From Chloroflexi bacterium UBA4733 (GTDB lineage Bacteria; Chloroflexota; UBA4733): 25,268 bases of DNA. Below, piece after piece: positions 6,548-14,136 of this stretch. Numbering within the stretch: position 1 is the first letter of the stretch; every line of letters begins with the position of its first letter. Location: positions 676 to 25,943 of the forward strand of contig DHIZ01000251.1 of the NCBI GenBank assembly GCA_002404055.1, given 5' to 3'. The notes beneath the pieces were generated by a model. It worked only from the letters and a program-made list of their open reading frames with translations. It searched no databases and had not been told where the DNA came from. Made by a program: the position numbers and the translations under genes.

Positions 6548-8290
6548 CTAAAAGTACGCCCCCTCCATCGCCCCCGCCGCGGCGCGCGAGAAGAGCGACA
6601 GCACGCCGAAGGGGTGCTGCGGCGCCGGGGGTGTCCAGCGGCTCCGGCGGTCGGTCAGAATGTTGCCGATTTCCTCTGGAGTGCGCCGCTGGCCGGCGAT
6701 GCCGACGATGGCCAGCAGGCGCTTGGACACGCTGATCTCGATAAGGTCGCCGGCTTCCACCAGCGCCAGCGGGCCGCCGGCAGCGGCTTCCGGCGTGACG
6801 TGACCGATGCAGGGGCCTTTGGTGGCGCCGCTGAAGCGGCCGTCGGTGACGATGGCCGTGGTGGTGGCGAGTTCGGGGCGGGCTGAGAGGATGGTGGTGA
6901 CAAAGTACATTTCCGGCATGCCGGCCTGGCGCGGCCCCTCGTTGCGAATGACGACCACCGTACCCGGCGTCACTTCGTGCGCCAGCACGCCCTTAATGGC
7001 GTCCTCCTCACAGTCGTAGACGAGGGCCGGCCCGACGTGCTCCCACATCTTCGGGTCAGCGGCGGCATGCTTCATGACCGCGCCGCCCGGCGCCAGGTTG
7101 CCCTCCAGCACGGCGATGGTGCCGCCGGTCTTGAGCGGCGCTTTCAATGGCCAGATCACCTGCTCCGGTTTCAGCGCATGGTTGGCGAGGTAGCCGCGGC
7201 CTTCGGCGAAGAAGGCGGTTTTCTTGAGGTCCGCCAGGTTCTCGCCTAGCCGCTTGCCGGTGACGGTCATGGCGTCCAGGCGCAGGAACTCCGCCAACTC
7301 CAACATCAGGCCGGGTACGCCGCCGGCATACCAGAGGTATTCTGCCGGGTAGAGACCGGAGGTCTTGGTGTTGGCGAGCACCGGCACGGTTCGGCCAATC
7401 TCGTCAAACATTTTGGGCGTGACGCTAATGCCCAGCTCCCGCGCGATGGCAGGGATATGCAGCAGCGTGTTGGTCGAACCGCCGACGGCGGCGTGCAGCA
7501 CCAGCGCGTTGTGGAAGGCGTCGGCCGTCATGATCTCGCGGGGGCGCAGGTCACGGTCCAGCAAGGTCATGATCTGCCGGCCGGCCTGGTGGGCCATGCG
7601 GTGAAACGAGTTCAGCACCGCCGGTGTGATTGCGGCGCCCGGTAGCGTCATGCCGAGCGCCTCGGCCAGTACCTGCCCGGTACTGGCCGACCCCATGAAC
7701 TGGCAGGAGCCGCAGGTCGGGCAGGCCGTCTTCTGGGCAGAGACCAGCGCCTCTTCGCTGAGTTTTCCTTCATCGAAGTCGGCGCCCATCGGGTACAGCC
7801 AGTCCGAGGAGAGCATGTCCGGCCCGTTGAGCTGGGTGCCGCCGGGGACCATGATGGCCGGGAGGTTGACGCGGGCCAGGGCCTGCAGGTGTGCCGGTAA
7901 GGCCTTATCACCGGCGACTACCGAGACGATGGCATCGTGCGGGTGGGCCATGGCATGAATCTCGATCATGGCCGCCATGATCTCCCGCGACACCAGCGAG
8001 TAGGAGCTGCCGTCGTGGGCCTGGGCGATGCCGTCGCAAATGTCGGTGACGGTGAACTTGCCGGGCTTACCACCCTCTTCCAGGATGCCGGCCATCACGC
8101 GCTCGGCCGCGTAACCCAAATGGAAGGTGCTCGGGTGCGAGCTGCCTTCGGAGGTCTCAACCAGGATTTGCGGCTTGTCGAGGTCGTCTACCGACCAGTC
8201 CATCGCCAGGCGCAAGGCGTCACCCTGACGGTTGACCTGGCGCAAGCGCTGGCTACGCAGTGTACGGCGGCGGGTATCGGAGAGAGGCAT
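6548..8290 (-). CDS. IlvD/Edd-family dehydratase, sugar-acid type
   Basis: The 580-residue protein belongs to the dehydratases that use an iron-sulfur cluster and Mg2+ to remove water from dihydroxy-acids or sugar acids. Seen motifs: DICDGIAQ (Cys85), CPTCGSCQFMGSA (Cys190, Cys193, Cys196), HAAVGGSTNTLLH, and DGRFSGATKGPCIGHVTPEA. DICDG and the VPGGTQL region recall the E. coli YjhG/YagF xylonate dehydratases more than IlvD, so a sugar-acid substrate is more likely than dihydroxy-isovalerate. Oddly, the usual CDK motif reads AGDK: the cluster cysteine is Gly127. The position where some family members have the PCN cysteine reads PSTF. AGGAAGGA lies 10 nt before the ATG. The upstream region carries a perfect 30-bp inverted repeat. 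Confidence 0.88.
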   Translation of the reverse strand: MPLSDTRRRTLRSQRLRQVNRQGDALRLAMDWSVDDLDKPQILVETSEGSSHPSTFHLGYAAERVMAGILEEGGKPGKFTVTDICDGIAQAHDGSSYSLVSREIMAAMIEIHAMAHPHDAIVSVVAGDKALPAHLQALARVNLPAIMVPGGTQLNGPDMLSSDWLYPMGADFDEGKLSEEALVSAQKTACPTCGSCQFMGSASTGQVLAEALGMTLPGAAITPAVLNSFHRMAHQAGRQIMTLLDRDLRPREIMTADAFHNALVLHAAVGGSTNTLLHIPAIARELGISVTPKMFDEIGRTVPVLANTKTSGLYPAEYLWYAGGVPGLMLELAEFLRLDAMTVTGKRLGENLADLKKTAFFAEGRGYLANHALKPEQVIWPLKAPLKTGGTIAVLEGNLAPGGAVMKHAAADPKMWEHVGPALVYDCEEDAIKGVLAHEVTPGTVVVIRNEGPRQAGMPEMYFVTTILSARPELATTTAIVTDGRFSGATKGPCIGHVTPEAAAGGPLALVEAGDLIEISVSKRLLAIVGIAGQRRTPEEIGNILTDRRSRWTPPAPQHPFGVLSLFSRAAAGAMEGAYF

Positions 8291-8349
8291 GGCAGCGGCA
8301 TCCTTCCTGGATCAGTTCAGCGAGGCGTCGGGTACAGTGTAGCCCAGAG

Positions 8350-8467
8350 TACAGGGCCGCGACTGCGGTCTGCGGCCAACTGACGCGGGGCGACTGCTGT
8401 CGCGACACGTCCCTGCCACCGCAGTGGCCCTCGTAACTTGGCCGCAGACCGCAGTCGCGGCCCTGTA
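8350..8467. repeat. Perfect 30-bp inverted repeat between divergent genes
   Basis: The arms 8350-8379 and 8438-8467 are perfect reverse complements, separated by 58 nt that contain a smaller hairpin (GCGAC..GTCGC). It lies between two divergent start codons, so it is not an ordinary 3' terminator. The right arm ends 14 nt before the GTG start of the methyltransferase gene, next to its ribosome binding site. The arm contains GGCCGCGACTGCGG, which also opens this window. It is consistent with a non-autonomous mobile element, a regulatory stem or a repeat family member. Confidence 0.85.
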
Positions 8468-8481
8468 AAGCCGGGGGGAAC

Positions 8482-9585
8482 GTGCCAAGCCTATCTGAGT
8501 ACAAGCTCATCCTGGAACATCTGGCGCTGCCGGCGCGAGCGCGGGTACTGGTGCTGTACGCCCGTTCGGCTGCCCTCTTGCTGGCGCTGCAGGAGCTTTC
8601 CGCCGGCGGCTCGGTCGTCGGGGTGGCGCCGGAACTGCCGGACTACACGCAACTGCAGAAGGAGATCGGCGCCAGGGCAGGGGCGGAAATCACCGTGGTA
8701 CTGGAGAATTTGCTGACGCCACCGGCTGCGGATCCGTTCGATTGCGCGCTGTTAGACACTGACGGCCCGGCAGGCCGCGGCAATAGCTATACCTTTCGAC
8801 TCATTGACTATATTGTCGACAATGTCCGCCCTGGCGGCAGCGTCTGGCTGCAAGGATCCAATAGCCGCGGCTTGCAGACGTTCGTGCGTCGCCTTTCCTC
8901 ACGCTGTGGCGAGGTCACCGCCGTGAGTGTCGGCGGCGGCAAGCGTGCCTACCGAGCGCTGCGTCCGGCGGGTGGTGTGACGCCGACCGAAGGCGACGAG
9001 GCGCCCACCACCGTCCCCGTGGAAACGCAAGGAATCCGCTTTCAACTGACTGTGCAAGCGGGGGTCTTCAGCGGACGCAAACTTGACGACGCGACAGCGC
9101 TGCTGCTCGGCGCGCTGCGCCTGGCCAGGGGCGACGACGTGTTGGACCTGGGTTGCGGCGCAGGCGCCATCGGCATCACGGCAGCCCTGTTGGCGCTTGA
9201 AGGGCAAACGCTGTTGGTCGATTCCAGTCCCCTGGCCGTCCGTCTGGCCGAACGCAACCTCAGTGCCAACGGCATTGGCAATGCGACTGTGCTCCTGAGC
9301 GACGCTTATTCTGCCGTTCAAGGTCGGCGCTTTGATGTGATCGCTACCAATCCACCCTTCCATCAGCACTCCAAGGAGACGCGCGGCGTGGCAGAGCGTT
9401 TCGTGCGCGAGGCCCCCGACTTCCTGCGTCCCGGCGGACGCTTCTACGTCGTCGCCAACGCTTTCCTACCATATCAACGCACGATGGAGCGGGTCTTCAA
9501 TGGCGTTGAAACGGTCGCATCGACGGCCAGCTACAAGGTATTGTGCGGCCTCGTTGGACCCACGACGGAAAAGGCGCAAGCCTGA
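8482..9585 (+). CDS. RsmC-like class I methyltransferase
   Basis: The 367-residue protein has the two-domain layout of the RsmC/RlmG 23S/16S rRNA guanine-N2 methyltransferases. A degenerate N-terminal methyltransferase-like half comes first (to about residue 165). The catalytic half has GVFSGRKLD (194-202), the SAM-binding LDLGCGAGAIG (221-231), TNPPFH (289-294) and VANAFLPY. The NPP(F/Y) motif is typical of enzymes that methylate exocyclic amino groups of bases or glutamine. rRNA is the most likely substrate; the exact guanine is not determinable here. The GTG start at 8482 has GGGGGG at 8473-8478. It precedes hisZ by about 55 bp on the same strand and may share its transcript. Confidence 0.85.
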   Translation: MPSLSEYKLILEHLALPARARVLVLYARSAALLLALQELSAGGSVVGVAPELPDYTQLQKEIGARAGAEITVVLENLLTPPAADPFDCALLDTDGPAGRGNSYTFRLIDYIVDNVRPGGSVWLQGSNSRGLQTFVRRLSSRCGEVTAVSVGGGKRAYRALRPAGGVTPTEGDEAPTTVPVETQGIRFQLTVQAGVFSGRKLDDATALLLGALRLARGDDVLDLGCGAGAIGITAALLALEGQTLLVDSSPLAVRLAERNLSANGIGNATVLLSDAYSAVQGRRFDVIATNPPFHQHSKETRGVAERFVREAPDFLRPGGRFYVVANAFLPYQRTMERVFNGVETVASTASYKVLCGLVGPTTEKAQA

Positions 9586-9640
9586 CGCTGCCGAAGCAGC
9601 CAGTCGTGTTACACTCTTTGCTGGAGAGACAGACGTAGGC

Positions 9641-11158
9641 ATGCAGACGATTGAGCGCGTGCGCGGCATGTTGGATGCTGCGCCGGACGACGCCCGGCGT
9701 CTCGACGACCTCAGCGCTGCGCTGCTGCAACACTTTGCCGGCTACGGGTACCGCCCGGTCCATGTCCCAGTCGTGGAATTTGCCGAGCTTTTCCTGCGGA
9801 AGTCGGGCGCCGACATCAGCGCTCGCATGTACAGCTTCGACGACCAGGGTGGACGGCGCGTAGCGCTGCGTCCCGAGTTCACCGCGCCGGTGCTGCGCGC
9901 CTTCCTGCAACTCACCGATCCGCCGCCCTTGCCGGCGCGCCTCGCCTATTCGGGCCCGGTCTTTCGCTACGAAAAGCCGCAGCGCGGTCGCTACCGCCAG
10001 TTCAGCCAGGCGGGTGTCGAGTTGATCGGAGCCGAGCCGCCGTTCGCCGACGCCGAACTGCTGGCGATGTCGGCCGCCGCGCCGGCACTGCTGGGCCTCC
10101 GCGAGACGCGCATCGTCGTCGGGCACCTGGGCATCCTGCTCGCCTTTTTGTCGGCCCTGGAAGTCGATGGGCGCACCGAGGCCATCTTGCTACAGGGCCT
10201 GGAAACGTTGAAGAAGGGTCGTGAAGGCGCCCAGGTGTTGCGCCGCCTGCTGGGTCTGGCGCCGGACGACGCTGATCTCCCAGCGGCCACGCCGCCCGGC
10301 CCCCAGGGTGATCCGCAGGTGCAGGCTATCCTGGCCGGGCTGCCCCGCCCGGACGCCATCCTGCTGGTGCGCTCGCTGCTCGGCTCGATCAACACCGACG
10401 TCGGCGGCGGACGGGAACCGGAGGAGATCGTCGACCGTCTGCTGGATCGGTTACGGGCGGGCGACCAGCGCGGCAAGGCGGAGCGCGCCATTGCCTTTAT
10501 CCTGGAGCTGAGCCGGCTGGCCGGGCCGCGCCATCTGGCGCTACCACAGGCGGAGGAACTCATCAGCCGCTACGGCCTGTCGCCGGAGCCGCTGCAGGAG
10601 TTGGAACGCATCTGCCGGGTACTGGACAGCATGCAGTTCGATTGGTCCAACGTGACCATCGACCTGTCGCTGGGGCGCGGCTTGCAGTACTACACCGGGC
10701 TGGTCTTCGAGGTCTACGGCCAGGGGCTCGGCAGTGAGGACCAGTTGTGCGGCGGCGGGCGCTACGACGGCCTGGCGCGCGCCCTCGGCAGCAAGCAGTC
10801 GATATCCGCTCTGGGATGCTCGTGGGGCCTGGAACGCCTAGGCCTCCTGATCCAGGCGCCGGCCAGCAGCGAGGCCTGGCTGGATGCTGTAGTCGTGCCC
10901 GCCGCCGATACGTTCGGCTATGCCACGGAGGTCGCCCAGGCGTTACGCAGGCGCGGACTGCGGGTGGAGCTCGAGCTGCGCGAACGGAACTTGCGCGCCT
11001 CCGTCACCTTCGCCTCCCGGCGGCAGGCGCGCTGGCTGCTGGTGGCTGGCGAGCAGGATGCACGCGAACGGACGGTTCGCCTGCGGCATATGGAAACTGC
11101 ACTCGAGCAGGTGGTGACGTTCGCGGCACTGCAGGCAGAAGGCCTGGCGACGCCATGA
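9641..11158 (+). CDS. hisZ: HisZ-like ATP phosphoribosyltransferase regulatory subunit
   Basis: This is a histidyl-tRNA-synthetase-like protein. It has motif 2 FRYEKPQRGRYRQFSQ followed by AGVELIG (108-130), the histidine motif GRGLQYYTG (345-353) and GGGRYDGL (371-378). Those wordings, and hisG overlapping its stop, favour HisZ, which activates and regulates HisG in histidine biosynthesis, over an aminoacyl-tRNA synthetase. It is long for HisZ at 505 residues. A helical insert spans about 190-330, and residues about 413-498 look like the anticodon-binding domain of HisRS, which HisZ usually lacks. The ATG at 9641 is the only reasonable start after the preceding gene; its ribosome binding site is weak. 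A true histidyl-tRNA synthetase remains a less likely alternative. Confidence 0.78.
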   Translation: MQTIERVRGMLDAAPDDARRLDDLSAALLQHFAGYGYRPVHVPVVEFAELFLRKSGADISARMYSFDDQGGRRVALRPEFTAPVLRAFLQLTDPPPLPARLAYSGPVFRYEKPQRGRYRQFSQAGVELIGAEPPFADAELLAMSAAAPALLGLRETRIVVGHLGILLAFLSALEVDGRTEAILLQGLETLKKGREGAQVLRRLLGLAPDDADLPAATPPGPQGDPQVQAILAGLPRPDAILLVRSLLGSINTDVGGGREPEEIVDRLLDRLRAGDQRGKAERAIAFILELSRLAGPRHLALPQAEELISRYGLSPEPLQELERICRVLDSMQFDWSNVTIDLSLGRGLQYYTGLVFEVYGQGLGSEDQLCGGGRYDGLARALGSKQSISALGCSWGLERLGLLIQAPASSEAWLDAVVVPAADTFGYATEVAQALRRRGLRVELELRERNLRASVTFASRRQARWLLVAGEQDARERTVRLRHMETALEQVVTFAALQAEGLATP

Positions 11159-12186
11159 CCGCGCCGCATTCCGACAGCCTGCGCCTGGCCCTCCCCAGCA
11201 AGGGACGGCCCTATGAGGAGACGCTGAGCTTCATGGCCGATTGCGGACTGTCGGTCTCCCGTCCCAACCCGCGCCAGTACGTTGCCAGCATTCCCGCCCT
11301 GGCGGACGTCACTGTCGTCTTTGATCACTCCAGCGAGATACCGGAGAAGCTGCGTGACGGCAGTGTCGATGTCGGCATCACGGGCACCGACTCGCTCTAC
11401 GAGTCCGGTGAAGAGGATGACGAACGCGCCGCCGTCATCGCCTACGACCTCGGCTTTTTGCGCGGACAACTGGTGCTGGCCGTGCCGGATGCCTGGATCG
11501 ACGTCTGGACGATCCACGATCTGGCCGACCTCTCAGTACGTTTTCGCGACCGCAATCGCACCTTGCGCATCGTCAGCGATTGGCCCAGCCTCACCCGCCG
11601 CTTCCTACACCGCCAGGGCATCTATTACGCCGACGTAGTCGAGCAGCCGGGGGCAGTCGAGAGCGCGCCGATGATGGGGTATGCCGACGCCATAAGTACA
11701 CTTACGTCCACCGGCACCAGCTTGCGCGAGAACCGCCTGAAGACGCTTGAAGGCGGCACGGTGCTGAAGGCCGCCCAGTGCCTGGTCGCCAACCTGGAGA
11801 GTCTGCGTCGCCAACCCCAGAAGGTCGCGCCGCTGGCCCGCATCCTCGAGCTGATCGAAGCGAGGCAGCAGGCGCGTGATCTGGTCAGCGTCGTGGCCAA
11901 CATGCGCGGCCCTTCCGCCGAAGCGGTGGCGACGCACATTTGGGCCCGGCCGGAGCTCGCCGGGCTACAGGGGCCCACCGTCGCGCCGGTATACGGTCAG
12001 CCCGGTTCGGGCGTCAACTGGTATGCCGTGACCGTCGTGGTGCCGACAGCCCGGTTGCTGGCCGCCGTGGAGCACTTCCGCGAGTCGGGTGGAACCGGCA
12101 TCACCGCCATCCCCGCGCGCTACGTCTTCGACAGCATCTGCAACTCCTACGAGGCGCTGATGAAGAGGCTGGGGCAGCGGAAGTGA
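11155..12186 (+). CDS. hisG: ATP phosphoribosyltransferase, long form
   Basis: HisG condenses ATP with phosphoribosyl pyrophosphate in the first, feedback-controlled step of histidine biosynthesis. The 343-residue protein has the N-terminal LRLALPSKGRPYEE, the VDVGITGTDSL segment (71-81), the phosphate-binding region GYADAISTLTSTGTSL (175-190) and EGGTVLKAAQCLVANLESL (199-217). After about residue 235 comes the C-terminal ACT-like domain of long-form HisG, including NWYAVTVVVP and GGTGITAIPARYVF. The ATG overlaps the hisZ stop (ATGA), so the two are translationally coupled. Long forms normally bind histidine through their own C-terminal domain and do without HisZ, which makes this pair unusual. 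Confidence 0.93.
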   Translation: MTAPHSDSLRLALPSKGRPYEETLSFMADCGLSVSRPNPRQYVASIPALADVTVVFDHSSEIPEKLRDGSVDVGITGTDSLYESGEEDDERAAVIAYDLGFLRGQLVLAVPDAWIDVWTIHDLADLSVRFRDRNRTLRIVSDWPSLTRRFLHRQGIYYADVVEQPGAVESAPMMGYADAISTLTSTGTSLRENRLKTLEGGTVLKAAQCLVANLESLRRQPQKVAPLARILELIEARQQARDLVSVVANMRGPSAEAVATHIWARPELAGLQGPTVAPVYGQPGSGVNWYAVTVVVPTARLLAAVEHFRESGGTGITAIPARYVFDSICNSYEALMKRLGQRK

Positions 12187-12307
12187 CTTGGCGTGCCGGA
12201 CCGGCGCGCTAGGCCATTTCGTCCAGAAGTTGGTACCATACCCGCAGGGATGCTCGGAACCGTCGAGTTCCGGCAAAGCAGCAGCACAACAATGGAGTCG
12301 CAGTTCA

Positions 12308-13138
12308 ATGCCTGACGAACCGAAGAACAATGCCGAGCAGCCGCCTGCCGCGGCGACCGTGGAGCAGCCAGCCGAGACCGCCCAGCGCGAAGGGGCCGAC
12401 ATCGCCGGCGCCGGTGCGGCGGCAGCGGCCACGACGCCCCCGGCGCGTGGACCCGTCCTGATCGTGGCGGCGCACCCGGACGACCCGGAGTTCGGCCTGG
12501 GCGCTACCCAGGCCAAGTTCACCGCCGAAGGGCGGGAAGTCGTCGTCGCCCTGATTACCAGCGGCAACGAGGGTGGCGAAGACCCCTCAGTGTCCGACGA
12601 GGACCTCATGGCGCAGCGCGAAGACGAGCAGCGTCGTGCCAGCGCGGTGCTCGGTGTGACGACTGTCGAGTTCCTGCGCCAGGGTGATGGTTTGGTGGTG
12701 AACACGCCGGAGCTGCGGCGCGACATCGTACGCTTGATTCGCCGCTACAAGCCGGAGACAATATTCACGCACGATCCGTCGAACTTCTTCAGCGAGGGTC
12801 ACATCAACCATCCGGATCATCGCGCCGTCGGGCATGCCACGCTGGACGCCATCTTCCCAGCAGCCGGCAACCCGCGCAGTTTCCGGGAGTTACTGGCCGA
12901 GGGGCTGGAGCCGCACAAGATCAAAGACGCCTACCTCTTCTTCACGTCCGGAGCCAACGTCTGGATCGACGTCACCGGCTACATCGAGAAGAAGGCCGAT
13001 GCGCTGGCTGAGCACAAGTCGCAGGTCAGGAACCCGGAGGGGTTGAAGCAGCGTATGCTGGAGGGCGCCGCCAAGTCTGGCGAACCACACGGCGTCGGCG
13101 CTGCCGAGGGCTTCAAGCGCATCGTGTTCCGACGCTAG
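12308..13138 (+). CDS. PIG-L family deacetylase
   Basis: PIG-L/LmbE enzymes are zinc-dependent N-deacetylases acting on N-acetylglucosaminyl conjugates and related small molecules. The 276-residue protein has the signature AHPDDPEFG (55-63) and the second zinc motif HINHPDHRAVG (165-175), with THDP between them. The first 47 residues are Ala/Pro/Glu-rich and look disordered; no signal peptide is apparent. GGAG lies about 10 nt before the ATG at 12308. It follows hisG by about 120 bp and is separated from the RibD-type reductase gene by only 6 nt, so those two are probably co-transcribed. The natural substrate is not evident. Confidence 0.9.
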   Translation: MPDEPKNNAEQPPAAATVEQPAETAQREGADIAGAGAAAAATTPPARGPVLIVAAHPDDPEFGLGATQAKFTAEGREVVVALITSGNEGGEDPSVSDEDLMAQREDEQRRASAVLGVTTVEFLRQGDGLVVNTPELRRDIVRLIRRYKPETIFTHDPSNFFSEGHINHPDHRAVGHATLDAIFPAAGNPRSFRELLAEGLEPHKIKDAYLFFTSGANVWIDVTGYIEKKADALAEHKSQVRNPEGLKQRMLEGAAKSGEPHGVGAAEGFKRIVFRR

Positions 13139-13144
13139 CGAACG

Positions 13145-13987
13145 ATGGATCGTTTGTCACCGTTCGACACGCTGGCAGCCGATCAGCGGCCCGGCCAGCC
13201 GCTGCCGGTGGCACAGGAGTTGGCCGCCCTGTACGGCCCCCTGGCCTTTCCGCCGCACGCCGGCCGGCCCTACGTCGTCGGCAACTTCGTCACCACGCTG
13301 GACGGCGTCGTGGCGTTGGGGACGCCGTACTCGGGCGGCGGCGACATCAGCGGTAAGAATCAGCACGATCAAGTGCTGATGGGAGTCCTGCGCGCGGTGG
13401 CGGATGTGGTCATTGTGGCGGCCGGCACGCTGCGCTCTGCGCCGCGGCACCTCTGGACTGCCGACGCCATGGCGCCGCAGTTCGCCGATGCCTTTGCACA
13501 GACGCGAACTGCTCTTGGCAAGACCAAGGAACCGCTCACGGTGCTGGTCACCGCCGGCGGCGAGCTTGACCTGAGCCTTCCCGTGTTTCAGTCGGGTAAG
13601 ACGGAGGTTGTCATTGCTGCCAACGAGCGAGTTGCCGCCAGCCTGCGGACGCGGCCGTTGCCCCCGCACCTGCGGGTGCTCGGGCTGCCCGGCGAACGGA
13701 CCATCTCCGTGCGCGCGCTGCTGGGAGCGCTGGAGCAGATTCGTCCGAGCGACATCATCCTGACCGAAGGCGGCCCGCACCTGATGGGCGACTTCCTGGC
13801 CGAGCAATGCCTGGATGAGCTTTTTCTTACGCTATCGCCCCAGGTCGCGGGCCGGGACGACCCGGCGCGCCGTCCCGGCCTCGTCAGCGGTCAGGAGTTT
13901 GCCCCCGATCACCCGCTCTGGTGTACCCTGGTGGACGTGAAGCGCGCCGGCAGCCACCTGTTCCTGCGCTATGCCTTTGCGGTCTGA
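13145..13987 (+). CDS. RibD C-terminal-type (DHFR-fold) reductase
   Basis: The 280-residue protein has the dihydrofolate-reductase fold of the pyrimidine reductase domain of RibD. The N-terminal strand NFVTTLDGVVALG (47-59) carries the conserved SxDG-like turn (here TLDG), GTLRSAP follows near 94, and the NADPH-binding TEGGPHLMGDFL is at 207-218. Such stand-alone proteins reduce a riboflavin-pathway ribosylamino-pyrimidine or unrelated substrates. No other riboflavin genes are in the window and the deaminase domain is absent. Its ATG is 6 nt after the PIG-L stop, with GCGAACG but no clear Shine-Dalgarno between, so it probably relies on coupling. Confidence 0.85.
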   Translation: MDRLSPFDTLAADQRPGQPLPVAQELAALYGPLAFPPHAGRPYVVGNFVTTLDGVVALGTPYSGGGDISGKNQHDQVLMGVLRAVADVVIVAAGTLRSAPRHLWTADAMAPQFADAFAQTRTALGKTKEPLTVLVTAGGELDLSLPVFQSGKTEVVIAANERVAASLRTRPLPPHLRVLGLPGERTISVRALLGALEQIRPSDIILTEGGPHLMGDFLAEQCLDELFLTLSPQVAGRDDPARRPGLVSGQEFAPDHPLWCTLVDVKRAGSHLFLRYAFAV

Positions 13988-14070
13988 GCGGCACCAGCAG
14001 CCTGCGCTTCCATGCGCATGACGACGCAACAAAGGACACTCTTACGCTCCCGATGGTCTGTCGCTGCGGT

Positions 14071-14099
14071 CTGACACCTGATCGTGACACTCTGATAGT
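14071..14099 (+). promoter_or_regulatory. Possible promoter of the amidohydrolase gene
   Basis: CTGACA (14071-14076, five of six matches to TTGACA) and GATAGT (14094-14099, four of six to TATAAT) are separated by 17 bp. They lie in the 150-bp gap upstream of the amidohydrolase. This would start a separate transcript about 30 nt before the coding region. Confidence 0.38.
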
Positions 14100-14136
14100 A
14101 TCGTGCAGTTATTCGGTTGGGAAAGGATCCTTCACT

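Noticed and set aside
10747..11154. Upstream extension of the hisG frame inside hisZ
   Set aside because: It overlaps conserved HisZ sequence; the ATG at 11155 overlapping the hisZ stop gives the normal HisG N-terminus.
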